A DNA stretch of 64,000 nucleotides from assembly GCA_948099385.1 (NCBI GenBank), contig CANUEZ040000014.1, forward strand, positions 2,294,001 to 2,358,000, read 5' to 3'. This document shows, one piece after another, positions 42,540-55,290 of the stretch. The notes beneath the pieces were generated by a model that saw nothing but the letters and a program-made list of their open reading frames with translations, did no database searches and had not been told where the DNA came from. The stretch comes from Fasciola hepatica. Its lineage: Eukaryota > Platyhelminthes > Trematoda > Plagiorchiida > Fasciolidae. Each line of letters begins with the position of its first letter. The stretch's first letter is position 1. The position numbers and the translations under genes are program-made.

Positions 42540-44460
42540 TCGTAAACCGTTTTTCAACCGGTTTGTTTAGTAGTCATTCTTCCACAGGTCAAAAGCGAAT
42601 TGACACGAAGGAAATCGGCGACCGGATGCTGCACCTTTTAAATGAGTATTTTATTTCAGTATGTTGATTCGGGCACATTGAAATGCTCTTGAATACCAAG
42701 TTATAGGCCGTTCTTTCCCATGTGCCATAAATGGATGAAATAATAATTATTAAGACTTCGCCGTTTGGGAGATATAAGTGAGCAAGAAAAAACATAATTT
42801 GAGGGAAGTGACGGAAATAAATGGAGTACAACCCGTACTGTACGCCACTGGTTCATACCAATTGGGAACCGCTTTAAAACTACTTGGAAGCCGACCACTG
42901 CAATGGGCCAAACCGCTTGAAAACCGATTACAGCAACTGCGCAAACCAGTCGAAAGCCGGTCGGTTTTTCTATGTGGTGAAGGTAAACTGAACAAACACA
43001 AAAGAAGAGCAATCGATTGTGGAATAGTTATACACCGATATCCTTGACACAAGTAAGCAGTTACATCCTAATAAACTAGAGTTCCCCCTTATAGCGAATA
43101 GCCCGTTTGCAAGATCGGTTTCCGGTCGGTTTACTTAGCAGTCATTCTTCTGCAAATCAATCTGAATCGATAAGAAGGAAATCGACGACAATGGTGATGT
43201 GTATTCTTATCGAGCATTCTATTTTACTAAATGCTCCCTGGTACCAGTTAGTATTAAAGAGAATTTGAGTTACAGGTCGTCCTGTTTGATACACCTTAAA
43301 ATGGGTAGAATAGGAATGGTTACTAGGTTTTATCATCGAGTAAATAAAAAGGAGTAAGGAAAAAGGTAACTGGAGAAGGGTGACAGGATTCATTGAAACA
43401 TACCACTTATTTCACACAACCGGTTGAAACCGCTCGGGAGCTGTTCAGGGACCGCTTGAAAATCGATCAGCGCAATGGCGAAAACCACTCAAAAACCGAT
43501 TTAATATTAATTATTTTCGGGATGGCATTGGAGCGGTTTAGCTACAAGGGCGGAGTCTAGTTCGCAATTTTGCCCCGAACTCAGTAACTATAAATTAGCC
43601 TGCTCAAAAATTGTACGAATGTTTGAGCCTCAGAAGTTTGCAGAGGCTCCTTGTAGCACCTAGCCCGCTTGTAACATGAGTTTCCAATTGGTTTTCGGTC
43701 GGTTTGTTTAGTAGCTATTTTACACAGATCAAACATGAATTGATACGAAGGAAATCGATGACTGGAGTAATGTGCAGCGCTTGGTTGGTGTTTTATTAAA
43801 TTCCTGGTCCAATTCATCGAAATGTCCCGAAAATCTCGGTATAGATCGCTCTATTTTATTCCCTTCAAATGAGAGAAATAAGGACAATTATCGGAAAATC
43901 AAGTTAGGAGATAGAAACAAGCATCGTAATACGCAATTTAGGTTAGTGAAAGAAAATCTGATCGGCGTCATTGTAAAAACCGCTCCAAAACCGGCCAAAG
44001 TACCGACCGAAAACCGATCGGTTTCGGAGCGGTTTTTGGGCTGGTTTCTGAACGGTTTGTGCCAATCGTTTGAACTACGTGATATGCTTCGTTAATTTCT
44101 TTCACTAACCTAAATTGCGTATTACGATGCTCATTTCTATCTCCTAACTCGATTTTCCGATAATTGTCCTTATTTCTCTCATTTGAAGGGAATAAAATAG
44201 AGCGATCTATACCGAGATTTTCGGGACATTTAGACGAATTGGACCAGGAATTTAATAAAACACCAACCAAGCGCTGCACATTACTCCAGTCATCGATTTC
44301 CTTCGTATCAATTCATGTTTGATCTGTGTAAAATGGCTACTAAACAAAACGGCCGAAAACTAATCGGCGTAATAGTAAAAACCGACCAAAACTGGTCAAA
44401 AACCGGCAGAAAACTGATCGCTTTTGGAGTGGTTTTGTACCGGTTTTGCCCTTTAAAGGG
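42540..44460. repeat. Array of ~570-bp AAACCG-rich units ending in a palindrome
   Basis: The anchor GTTTGTTTAGTAG[TC] plus GAAGGAAATCG recurs near 42573, 43141 and 43713 (spacing 568 and 572 bp) and once inverted near 44338. Units end in stretches dense with AAACCG and CGGTTT (for example around 42913-42970, 43420-43500, 43976-44060, 44350-44450). No protein is encoded. This could be a tandemly amplified MITE or foldback-type element. Confidence 0.65.
43690..44361. repeat. Large near-perfect palindrome, ~265-bp arms, ~140-bp spacer
   Basis: 43690-43956 and 44095-44361 are reverse complements with few mismatches, centred near 44025. Both arms translate to the same shadow frame starting at the mirrored positions 43772 and 44279. 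The spacer is AAACCG-rich and holds a small inner palindrome (ACCGATCGGT near 44019). Confidence 0.88.
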
Positions 44461-45419
44461 CATGTAGTGCACTACACAAATTTTTCCCGAAAAGATTTCA
44501 CACAATGCAAAGTCGAGGAACATTCTGGGCAGAGATGGTGCCACAAATTTCGGTGCATGCATACTTGCAACTATGAACTAATTCTCCTGAGTGACTGTAC
44601 ACCAGGACAAAACATTGTACCGGTAAAGCCCCTACGTCTGTGGCTCTTTCAAATCAATTAATAAGTGATGCGGGTGGAACAATAGTTGGATCACGTCGTC
44701 TTTCGGATGCTAGAGACGATCATTATTTGCTTTATGTATATGTACCTATGTAGCTAACAAATAACAATGAACAAATTTGTTCAGGTCATTTTGCACAGAA
44801 CGGGCAATGGCTACGGACAATATTCTCATTCGGAACATCGAAGATACACAGTGTTTTTTATGGAATACACTTGATACCAGCAGAAAACAGATTACTCCGG
44901 AGCCCTACACCAATCAGACGCACGTGTTCGGCGTCAACCAACAGAGATCATCAGGTGCGCGTTACGTGGGCATTTGTTACCGAGATTAACCGAAGCATTA
45001 AAACAACCCCCCCTTCAAGTTCACTCCTCTGGGAGTCGAAGCAAAGGGTTCCCAAATTTTTGTTGGCATCTTTCTCATTGGAATATTTTCAACCAGTCGG
45101 TAAGCTGGCTTGGCAACTATGCTATCTTGAGGCGATGATGTTAGTCATGGTTACACGGCTTGAACGAAAATTTTCATAAATGTAGTGTTTATATTCGGCT
45201 TAGTTCAGCTTTCAAAGCTTCATACAGTTTGACGGGCTGTCCAGTTTCTGGCATCAGTCAGCCCTTTGTCCTCCGGTTGGTCCAACGTTATGAAGAGTCT
45301 CTTCTTCATAAGCGAATCTGGGAACAGTAGGGAAGGAAAATTCAGTCCAGTCTAGTTCAGTTCGGTTCGGCTCAGTTCAGTTAATTTCAGTTTGAACAGG
45401 ATCAAATTGGCTGACATCA
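44461..45419. other. Unassigned; pentamer-rich tract near its end
   Basis: No gene recognised. 45345-45395 is built from imperfect TTCAG/TTCGG pentamers, a decayed simple repeat. Confidence 0.4.
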
Positions 45420-46200
45420 ATCATGCATTTAGAGTGTTTTGCTGCCAGCGCGTTACCTTGGTTCCGAGGGCTGCGCGTTTAACGCTCTGTCTGAAAGGCA
45501 GAACCTGTGAGGCCGTATCAACTTCACAGATGTAAGTTCACTGGCAAAAGTGCCAGGGGCAAATTATTTTACCCCTCGTTCATAAGGCTAGTTCTCGAAA
45601 GGCTGTGCTCCAGTCCGAATCTATTGTCTTCCTCAGAGTTGGTACATTGCTGCCCCCAACAGCATCCCCTGAAAACCCATTCCACATAGGTACAACCATA
45701 GTTGCAGAAAGACTTGGCTCGTGCTGCTAGCCTTGGGAGCATCCATTTTAGCCCTGGTGCCGCACTTGGGAGCAGAAACGAACGAACCACCCATGTCTAC
45801 GCCGGACAGACCCCTTGAAATCCTGAGAGCTTCTATCAAGTCACTCCGGCCTCCACGACGTCCTTACAAGAAGAGATTTAGATCTTCTAGACACTGGGTG
45901 TGAGATTTCTTGCTCTTATTGATGATCATTCTAGTTGCAAGTCACTGCACCCCTTTCAAGCGCTCCTTGTCCTTACGATGATAATAAGCCCACGCCTGCA
46001 CATAATACTTCAGAAGAGGTTGCACCAAAACCTTGTAAAAAGGCACGAAGACTTCCGGCTAAATCCCTGTGTGACTATCATACCTGGGTCTTTTACCTCT
46101 GACAATCAGTGATACGGAATACTGATAGTTTTTTCTAGGTTGGAAGACAGGATTTGGCATTTGGCGAGATTAAAGGGTAAATCACCGCGATCTGCCCATC
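45420..46200 (-). pseudogene. CR1/L3-type non-LTR retrotransposon, C-terminal end
   Basis: On the - strand and across frames: YKVLVQPLLKYYVQAW, then KDKERLKGVQ.LATRM, then LEDLNLF, then DLIEALRIS, and finally FCLSDRALNA near 45500. This is the conserved order after the RT in CR1-like polymerases (VRPhLEYcvQaW, D...lE.VQRrATkm, LF.L..RR.RGDLI, then ffs.RvvnaWN). Many stops. It differs in sequence from the 25.6-26.4 kb element, so it is another family or a much older copy. Confidence 0.6.
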
Positions 46201-46689
46201 TGAGAAGGGAATTTATATCCCGTCCCAAATAGCACCCCGTCATCTTTATATAGCCTGCGAGGACGAAACACTGGTTGCTCCATCGCTTAGCTGGGACATC
46301 TACGCACTGAAGGGGGAGCAGAGGTCCCTCGTTGTCCCCTCGCTGTCACACACGAGCTAGGCCTCCCTGAAGCGGTTGAAACCTGAAACCAAAACACCCA
46401 TATATTGACCAACTGACCCGTTTGCCTGCTTCCCGCCGGGGCTTTGACTGGTCCCACTTCTTCCTGACCCGCAGGGAGCAGCTGGTGTGTCCTGCGCCAA
46501 GTCACACTTCCCCATAAACCTTTTCACCCCAACCGTTAGGCATATTAGAGCCAGGAGTGCAAAAATTGAAACTTCGACAAAAGATTTGTGAGCTTCAGAA
46601 CTCATTCCTCGGGGTTCGAGATTTTTCTGAAATCTCGCAACTCGCGCAGCACTGAAAACATATCCCATTCCTCATCCAAAATGGTACCC
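46201..46689. other. Unassigned stretch between two non-LTR fossils
   Basis: Small frames on the - strand do not resemble any family I know. Confidence 0.35.
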
Positions 46690-48410
46690 ACCTTGATTCG
46701 CCAAAACATATGGCTTGGGCTTTCAACTGCTGTTTCACCTTATCACCTACTATGGACACTCAACCCCCGTCACTCTGCGTCAAATGCTCACTTATGAAGC
46801 CTTGTCAACCACAACGTGTACGACGTACAACATCAAGCAATTCCTCGCCGACACCAAACCCTTGTATCATCATTCACAGCCGGATGACTCCCCACCTCTC
46901 CTATTTCGGTTTAGGGGACCTGACCTAGTACTCCTATTGCTTAGCCCCTTTTCGTTATCCATGTCGTCCGGAATCTTCCCGGCCCAGTGGAAAGCGTCCT
47001 GTGTGATTCCACACTACAAAAATGGTCCGTTATATGACCCGGGTAATTATCGCGCACTGAATCATATTTCAATTGTTTACAGGCTCATGGAGAGGAATAG
47101 GGAGGGAAAACTTTCAAATTTCCTAAATACCTGAAGTCTTATCAACCCAGCTCAACACGGATTCCTAAAGCCCCTCTCGTTCCTCACTTCCAATGCCGAC
47201 AACATTAGGTCAATCATTGTCATCTTTCTCGATATGACTAAGGTATTCGACCAAGTACCTCACTTTCAATTATTGTCAGAAATTAAGTCCCACGGAGTCG
47301 CCGACCCTCTTCTCTCCTGGCTTTAATCTTGCTTCTTCGGACAATCCCAAACCGTCATCTTCAATGGACTTTCTTGTTCTTCTTCTTCTTCATTGGCGGG
47401 GTCGTACGAAGTAGCATTCCAGGTCCTCTCTTATCTCATGTACATAAATGACGTCTTCCAAGTGGTGCGCAATAGAATGACATCCCTCTTTGCTGACGAC
47501 ATAAAGCTGGCCTACACTTTGAGGTGAATGCCCTGCACTCAGCTCTTAGTAATACTCTGTCGGATTTGAAGTCCCTCGATGAGTGGTGAACTCATTGGCT
47601 GATAAATTTTCTGGCAGCTTGGAGCTCTCTCCCATCCTACAGGTACCATCTTCCAACAGGCTGTCCCACAACAAACGATCTGCCGATTCCCATTACCCAC
47701 GTGGGCCTGCATTAATCCCGTTATTTTATCTTCCATGAACAGCCACTGACCCAAATTGGCAGGGAAGAAGGACGATTGCACTTATCCTCAGAACATACCG
47801 TACTCAGGCGAACGAACCCCTGGTATTCAGGACTCACGCTAGACCGCTTTTGGAATACTGCCCCTGATATTTAGCTTGACGCGAGAGGTGGACCGAGGAA
47901 ATATAGAAAGAGTACAGCGCTCTATCACGAAAAGCTATTTGGCTCCTCTTCCAGCCCTAACTACAGAGCTGCGTGCAAACTACACCGGCTCAAATCTCTA
48001 TGGTTATGTAGCATCAAGCTGAATCTTTCATTTCTCTTCGACCTTCTGCACTCATAAGTCCACTCATCTGATAACCCACTTGGTTTCTGTAGTGCTATTC
48101 CTTATTCCCGTCCGTCACAGACAATTCACCATTACGCCCACCCCCATCTAGACTCCCAGTCAGATCGGGAATTTTAATGATTATCTATTCCGGCCTCTGG
48201 AATAAGCTTCCTGACTCGCTGCGATCGTGTCGCACCCCAAAACAACTTGAAGGAGCACTAATCAGACTCATTGAGTCATCATCTGTAACCAGCATGACCT
48301 GCATTAACATTAACATAGAACAAGCATACAAAGACTGTCGTGGTTTTTGGACCACAGTCAATCATAGTCCCTCGCTTCCGGACCCCATCCCTTGCCCCTT
48401 CAGATAATCC
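46690..48410 (+). pseudogene. CR1/Jockey-like reverse transcriptase, decayed
   Basis: On the + strand: a frame around 46880-47130 with RGPDLVLLL, SGIFPAQWKASCVIPHYKNG, DPGNYRALNHISIVYRLMER (RT blocks 1-2). Then IVIFLDMTKVFDQVPH near 47215 (first catalytic Asp), YINDVFQVV and LFADDIKLAY near 47490 (catalytic FADD). Near 47815 follows THARPLLEYCP and near 47905 IERVQRSITKSYL, then SGLWNKLPDSLRS near 48187. The last three match the 25.6-26.4 kb frame, so it is the same lineage. Stops and frameshifts are frequent, and the region before the RT is not recognisable. Confidence 0.8.
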
Positions 48411-48413
48411 CGC

Positions 48414-48457
<44 letters not shown>
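48414..48457. repeat. (TA)n microsatellite
   Basis: About 21 uninterrupted TA units just after the CR1-like pseudogene. Confidence 0.93.
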
Positions 48458-51400
48458 TTTTTTGCGTAACCCCAAGATCCAATACTGTTTTATTCTATTT
48501 ATCAAACCTTTAACTAGTCCCGGTTGCATAACCCTGCAAACTTAGTGATCTTTCTGTGTTGCGTAGAGTTGGCTGCGGTTTCCCTGTCTTATTGCTCCGC
48601 CAATTTAAACCCCACATACCTTCCTGGTGTCACAATAATACCACTTTTATCCTCGCAAGAGCTTTATGCTCACATCTGTTTCCAAGCGCTGCTAATGCAA
48701 AGCGAACCGGATATTATTCTGAACCACTGATAATCTCTAGGTTTTATCCGACCATGCATCGTCGTTACCCCTACTTCAGCGTAAACCTACCAGTAAACAT
48801 TGCCCACATTTTCCATCTCAACACTGAGGCCAGTGCCCCTGGAATCTTTCTTGAATATGCGTTATACCGCCAGTGGCACGAACGGTAGAATTGAACTGTC
48901 TCAGTCTTATATTTGATTTAGACCTTGCCCTTATCTCTAACCTTTAAATGCAGCGCCCGACAGACTCTTTAACCTTAATCTAACCATCACCCTAAATCGA
49001 ATCAGGCGCACACCGCTCAAACCTGTTTCGTGTCAATAGACTAAAGTGTTAGCCCCAACCGAACACTAATCACCCAACCACCAAATAACGCAATTTCCCC
49101 CTATGCTCGACCACTATGAAACCTCCACTACTTAGTCATCAAACAGACTAATGAGCTGCGGGTCGCCTCGATTTATCACGACAGTTCATACTAACAACAG
49201 CCGGCCCACATAAACATTGAAAGTCGTCGGACTCCGCCCTTGTCATAAGCGAGCCATTAGCTATTCATTCCCCAAGTACCAGAATCTTTCCATGTGCTTG
49301 TTTCCAACATCCTCTCCCGTCCACAGCCAAAAGCCGTGGCACCACCGATGAAAGAGCAGCAACGAGTCTGCGGTGGTCCTGTTATGCGGGGGAAACAGCC
49401 AACTCTAGCAGTGGCGGATCTAATGGATCACACGTAAAGACCGGCGGCGGAGGAGAAATGAGAAGTACGCCCTATGGGCGAAGGTATCGGGTTAATTCTC
49501 TACGCCCCTTTGAATAACGGATGGATTCCCCGTTACAGGCACGACCGAAAACTGCTTATGGACTGGCTCCCAAAACAAAAGAGAGCAAGGGCTAGGCCCT
49601 CAGCACGTCTTCCTGACCCCGTGCGGGGTGACAAGCTTGCTGAATGAGCTCTCCACAGAAAACTGACCCCGCCTCTCTCCGTTCAGACCCTTCCGGGTTC
49701 CGCACTCCATTTCCGACCTGCATTCTGATAAGAAATTTCGTTGTCCATGCAGGCTTTCCAAAGTTTGTTCATGTGAAGCCAGCCAGGTTCATAATCTTTC
49801 TTGTCGATACATGGACCATTATAACCAGCACTTGTTTACGCTCAAAAATATTATGAAAACTGAGCTTTCTAAGGTCAACCCTGGATGCTCAATCGCAAGT
49901 GGCTTGCAACCCACATAGCTCTCTAAGCACCTACGTCCTTTTCTCGGAGCGCAAATGAAGAGTGAAGGTGAGCCTCCTACGTGGTAGCTTTAGACATCAT
50001 CCTCCAATTGTCTCCAAACTGCACAAGGTGAAAAACGGCATTACCTCTTACGTCGAGGATACAAGCCATCCACATTTGACTCCAGCCGCCGACCATCGGG
50101 GTGGCTCCACAAGCGTAGCTGGTGCCTATGCGTATCAGAAAGCAGAAGCCCAGATAGCCACGGTGTCCAACACAGTCCTGCAGAACTTTATATCATACCA
50201 TCTCTTAACCTAGAAATCTTCCCAAATAACAGTTGGTCTACTTCTCCACCTACAAAGGCACACGAAGAGCCGACGACTCAAACTTTTTCCCAAAAAACGT
50301 AAAAATATTGGCAAAATGCACAATTCAAAATTACCCTAGTGAACTTCATATAGCTGATGCTATTAGCCAACCTCCAAAATATGACGCTTCTATCCCTACG
50401 GTCTAGGGCAAGCTTGCCTGTTCCGCTGAGGCTCTAAGTTCATACATTTGGAATTTGTTCTCCCACCTTAATTTTATCTCCCTTCCTGCTATCACAACCC
50501 ACAACTGGTTTGGACGCTTTCACTACCTATGGAGACTCGGTTCCCCTCCAACGAATTGAACGCTCGAAACGATAGCAGATGATGGGCTTTACTAATTATA
50601 TTGGTTATCCCGTACGACTGACAGGAGATGGGACACCGAGCGAGCTAATGACCAGGGCTGACGAGCCAGAGTGCGCTTTGCCTCCAGAGTCGCGTGATGA
50701 AAGATGGCGATGTTGTTGACTCCGCCTGTACCGGGTAGACCTTAAAAACAGACTTCAGAAAACCAGTCGATTGCAGGAATCGCGGCCTAGCTGAATAATT
50801 GACCTATCGAACAGCCCGTCAAACGTTTGCTTGATCGGTTACATACCCCAATGGATGACTGATGGAAGTCACCCAAATGTCCTCCAGGACTTCCGAAATA
50901 AGCCCATGTGTCCGACCAAAGATTATGATACCGCACTGGTTTAATCGGGTCTGGATGTGTGGGAGTACTTTGAAGTACAATTGTCCTGACTATAAGCCAC
51001 TTTGTGTGACTGAGAAGAAGGATTCGAAAAGGAAGACTGCCTATAGCCAGAGGAAGACCCGATACCGGAGTTGGCTGCTCCCGGGAGCGGTTGTCATGCC
51101 TGAGTAAACCTTAACGCGAATATCCATTCATAAACAAGGCGCGCCTAAGCCCTAAGATGCCAATCGCATCGGGGGAATTTGGTGTCAGCCACACTGGAAT
51201 CACTCCCATTGTGATGACTTGTAACGGACTTTATGAACCGAACAGGTAGGGCCCACCGAAATCGCCCCCATCCAGAACTGCGCCAACGGAGGTAGCAAGA
51301 AGGCCAAAGCTACAAAATAGCATGTTAGTTGTACCGCAGAATGGGTCCGTATAAATATGTTTAATGAGGGAATATAATTTTTCGACTCGATGACCCATCA

Positions 51401-53369
51401 CAGGGAGCTTTTGCCGGACCTGTCCTCGGCCTTCTTGGTTGGTTTAGGCTCGTTCGTGTACTTGGTTACGAAATCGTACCTGGCCGTATCACGTGTGATA
51501 GCTGCTGAATCACTTCTCGACCTCCCACTTATTCTAAGCCTCGAATTATACGTCCTCCAAAGTTTATATGCTAGTCATTACCCCCAGCCGGACCACCCTC
51601 CTGACTGCTACATCCCCGATCTCTTTCAGATCGTAACGGTTACACTGGAGTTTATAGGTCCACTGAAAGTTGCCCCCGGATTACGGCACGGATCCCAAGA
51701 ATTGACTGATCGGATTGGGCTATTTTCCGCCCTAGGTGGTCCTGGCCTAATCATGTACTCTTGATGACCGTTACTATGTGGAACCCCTTACATCGATGGC
51801 TACGGTGATCACAATCCTACTACCCTGGTTATAGGCTACCATGATACTTTCACCGGTTCGCCCGGCGGTTTTCCGATACCAAACGTCCTAATGCACCGTC
51901 CCAATAGTTACTCCCAATATTCCCTCTAGGTGATCTAGTTCACGCTGCAGCACTCAAACAACTGACGCCTGTCCATCCTCAACCAGCCCTCTAGCACTTC
52001 TTCAACCAATGGCACTTTTGACCGTTTTTGCCTGCTACTTCAAATGCCTTCCTCATGAACGTTCTACGGTGTCTAGTGAGCCAGCCCACTCCCAAGCCCC
52101 AATTCGCAACCGGCTATCAATGGCAATCATGATCATTATGAGACAAAACACCAGGCACTGGCAGTCGGCTAAAGCTGCAGTATATTCTTTTATTGTATTT
52201 ATAGAAATGTTTCTTCTAACACACATGTACCACCCGTTGCCGCCTCGGGTCTGGTTTTCTGCAAATCACAGCAACAGGCTTCTTGTTCAGACTCATCCCA
52301 CGTTATGATCTCCATATTTGGTTTGGCTCATTTGCTCCATCTTCTAACGCCAAGCGTCGGCCTCTTCAACGATTCATTTTTAATCCCCCGGCTGAGCATC
52401 CAACTACTATCCGTGCTGCTGCAACAGCACACCAAATTCCACTTGATTTAATTGTCTTTCTGCCACCTTCGGGCGGAACGTAGTCCTTTCCACATCCCCA
52501 TGGAATTGGCTGGAAGGAACAATCATGTTAAACTTGTCTGATACACCGGCAATTATTCTACATGTCCTCTCATTCACTAAGTATTTCAAAGCACCGTTCT
52601 CCTGGCCTAGTGGTTTGTCCAAAGGACATCAGTGGAGATCTATGCACAGCTGATATCAGTGTTTGTACTTCAAAAACCCATGCTTCAGCTGCGAGGCAGC
52701 GCGCGGCTCTCGGCCTAAGAATTTTGCTGTTTGTCTGATGGATTTATCATGACGGAATCGTCCGTGCGACTCGAGCAGAACGGATTGCCGCATATGCGGA
52801 CCTTTCTCAACGTCCAGTGGTCTATCTTCCAGATCACCTTTAATACCAGATGCAAGATACCGTAAAGATTTGTTTTCTGAACCCTCTCCCTTTTTCCATT
52901 GCCCTTTATCCGGTGAACTATCTTCCAGCTCACCGGCGACATTCGGATAACCAGATAATCACAGGATCCGGGACCATTGAGGCTTCAGCCTCGTACACGT
53001 GTACTACTTCAAGGCTTCAAGACATGCTGGTTCTATTCTCTACCACGAATGGGTACTAGCTGATGAAAATACCCCTCCAGGTGTTGATATGGAACATTCA
53101 GATACTCAGTAGGTGCCTCCATGTGTCTTTTCTGTACATCTCCAATTTTCTATGATCTCTCCAGAATTGTTCGTTTGGACAATTATCATGTGTACTGCAT
53201 GTTCCACGCACCTTAATAACGCTATCTTAGCAGCTTCACGTATGGCCGACTCTCCACAGAGCCCAGTTCCCGAATTCGGATTTGGTTTCTATTCACCGCG
53301 TTAACCGTACCCGTGTCAGCTCATTTTACCACCGTCCAGGTTTATAATACGGTAACTGACATGTGTGAG
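48458..53369. other. Long stretch with no recognisable gene
   Basis: Nearly 5 kb, mostly pyrimidine-rich. It follows a + strand CR1-like pseudogene and ends at a CR1-like 3' terminus near 53.5 kb, so some of it may be 3' noncoding sequence of one or more such elements with later insertions. The longest frame (51390-51764) shows no known motif. Confidence 0.35.
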
Positions 53370-53505
53370 TCCTTCTTTCGAAATTCTGTGAACATTTTAT
53401 GCCGCTGCCCAATGCCGCGCTCACAGATCATGCCTTTCGCACGTGTCTTGGTCCCAGCCACAAATATTACTTTATTATTATAATTATTGTTTTATTATTG
53501 CTGAC
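53370..53505 (+). repeat. CR1-like 3' terminus with TTA-rich tail
   Basis: GATCATGCCTTTCGCACGTG near 53428 followed by a TTATTATTA-rich tail at 53469-53500. The arrangement matches the 3' ends near 55.24 and 62.63 kb (GATCATGCGTAAGGCATGC and a TTATTATTATT tail). Confidence 0.5.
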
Positions 53506-53639
53506 CCCTCTGGCGCACAGCTGGCAACCCTCTCCGGCCTAGAAGGATAAGCACCCACCTTAACACGGAAACTACGATTACTAAGAAAGTTTGCCGCCCG
53601 ATCGCATGCCTTCCCGATCATCCCAATTGTTTGAATGGC

Positions 53640-53810
53640 CTAACCCTGCACAAAATTCCGAGAATGAAAAACTCGCGACAACTAATAGAGGGTAGAGTAA
53701 CATTTTGCATACAAGGTATCACGTACCGTACAGGTAAGTGTTATAACGGGGAGAATACAACAAAGCAAGCTGAAATGAAGTGAGGGCTTCTGTAATCTCT
53801 TCGTGTCAGT
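53640..53810 (-). repeat. Gypsy 3' LTR remnant
   Basis: Shares a conserved core, CACGTACCGTACAGGTAAGT near 53728, with 58235-58390, plus weaker similarity on both sides. Confidence 0.6.
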
Positions 53811-54179
53811 GAACGAATTATTTCACATCTTCGGATACTTGGCCGTTCCGTGGGATTCTAAAGTCCAAGTGTACCCAGATCCGAATCATCCGTTGATGCA
53901 TCAACAGGCGAAACAACATCTGACTGACCTTCTTCTTTGAACTATAGCTGGTCTACATCACGCCTACGACCAGATAGATCATTCGGATCTAGTGCAGTGA
54001 CCATCCGGCTCTCGTTGCGCGGAGTGAAAATTCCGTTCTTCCATTGTAAATTACTCCCTCTGAAACAACTGACGTTAGCTTCCAAAACACACTCAAAATC
54101 GGTTCTCGAACTGCGGTATTTAACTAAACGAGAAGGACCTTTCCCGTAGCATTATGTGCAGCTTTACCATACTGCATGA

Positions 54180-54590
54180 GAAGATTGTCAACGGCCCGAT
54201 CAAGTTCGAGTAAGCTTATGGGGATTCACAGAATGAATTGCATTCTTTAGATTGCGTACAAAGTTCTCCGCAAGGTCATTGGACTGCGGGTGATGTGGAG
54301 CAGTGAATACATGTTTGGGACCAAGACCTTTTAACCACTCATCCTAAAGTCTAGTAGTGCAAAAGTGTACCATTGTTAGTAAATAGCACGAACGGAACTC
54401 CTCAGCTGGGTGTTTTCCCGAGGACAGTCTGTGTGAAGGCAGCCCTGAGTGAAGTCTTTAGATATACCTCTGGCCGGCGGGAAAAAGCATCAATGACGAC
54501 AAGAGCACAGTATTTACACAAGAAGAGTCCACAGTAGTCTGCATTCACCCACTGTCAAGCCTCACACGGCAATGACTCGGGAAGTCACTT
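54180..54590 (-). pseudogene. Ty3/Gypsy integrase remnant
   Basis: The - strand reads TAPHHPQSNDLAENFVRNLK (matching the PYHPQSNG.AER.V.TLK block around the catalytic Glu of gypsy integrases), preceded by pieces of the core. Several stops. Confidence 0.72.
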
Positions 54591-55290
54591 TGAGGGTTTT
54601 TCATGGGACTCCACTGTTGTTGCTGCTGTTCCTGATATATGTACTTATAGACATTCGCTCTGCATGCTGCAGTTCCTCACCGGCCGTTTTTCATGCCATC
54701 TTCCCGCTGACCGTCATGACATGCGGTAATTCCCTCTACACCTGTGCCTCACATCTACCGTATCCAATACTCCCAAATCAATTTTGTTATCTGACCCAAG
54801 GTTTGCGCCTTGCATTGCTAGCTCCCTGTTTTACAATGAGCTTTATGCCCTCTCCACCGACCATCTATTGCGGAGTGCCAATGTTTCATTGCTATCTGAT
54901 CCACTGCAGTGCATCTCACATTTTTCCCCATCGTCTCCCACCACCACGGCTTTTTATACCGACTTATAGCCCCTGTCGTGCATATCTGTCGGCTCTCAGG
55001 TGTATTCACCTGGACCATTCGGATTCTCCATTTGACCTTGACTTTCAGGTTCTCCGGGGGTCCACTTGAATTCTCCCTTGAGTTCAACTGAACTTCTTAC
55101 ATTTTTCTTTGGTGTGCGCACACTTATCATACCTATATCACCCTTTATTCTCCTTTCTGAGCCTACCTATCCTAACTTCGTCATGCATATTTCTACATCT
55201 TCGCGAATTTTGTCTGTCCGTTGTATGGCTTGCGAAAATTTGATCGTGCACCTGGCATGCTTCGGGAGCCTCCCGAAAAAACCATTATTG
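54590..55290 (+). mobile_element. CR1-like 3' end inserted in the Gypsy element
   Basis: No coding content. 54960-55290 aligns loosely along its length with 62395-62670 (CATTTGACCTTGACTTTCA versus CATCTGACCTTAACTTTCA; TTTGGTGTGCGCAC versus TTTGGTGTGCATTC; GAATTTTGTCTGTC in both). It ends near an ATTATT remnant of the tail. Gypsy coding sequence flanks it on both sides. Confidence 0.55.

Noticed and set aside
43772..44279. Two ~105-residue proteins with the same sequence on opposite strands
   Set aside because: They are the two arms of one palindrome, both start with GTG, and they lack any recognised domain.
42540..44460. CRISPR-like array
   Set aside because: The units are about 570 bp, diverged and partly inverted, not short direct repeats with unique spacers, and the genome is eukaryotic.
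51390..51764. 124-residue hydrophobic open frame
   Set aside because: No known motif, surrounded by stop-rich repeat sequence, and no start context or paralogue to support it.
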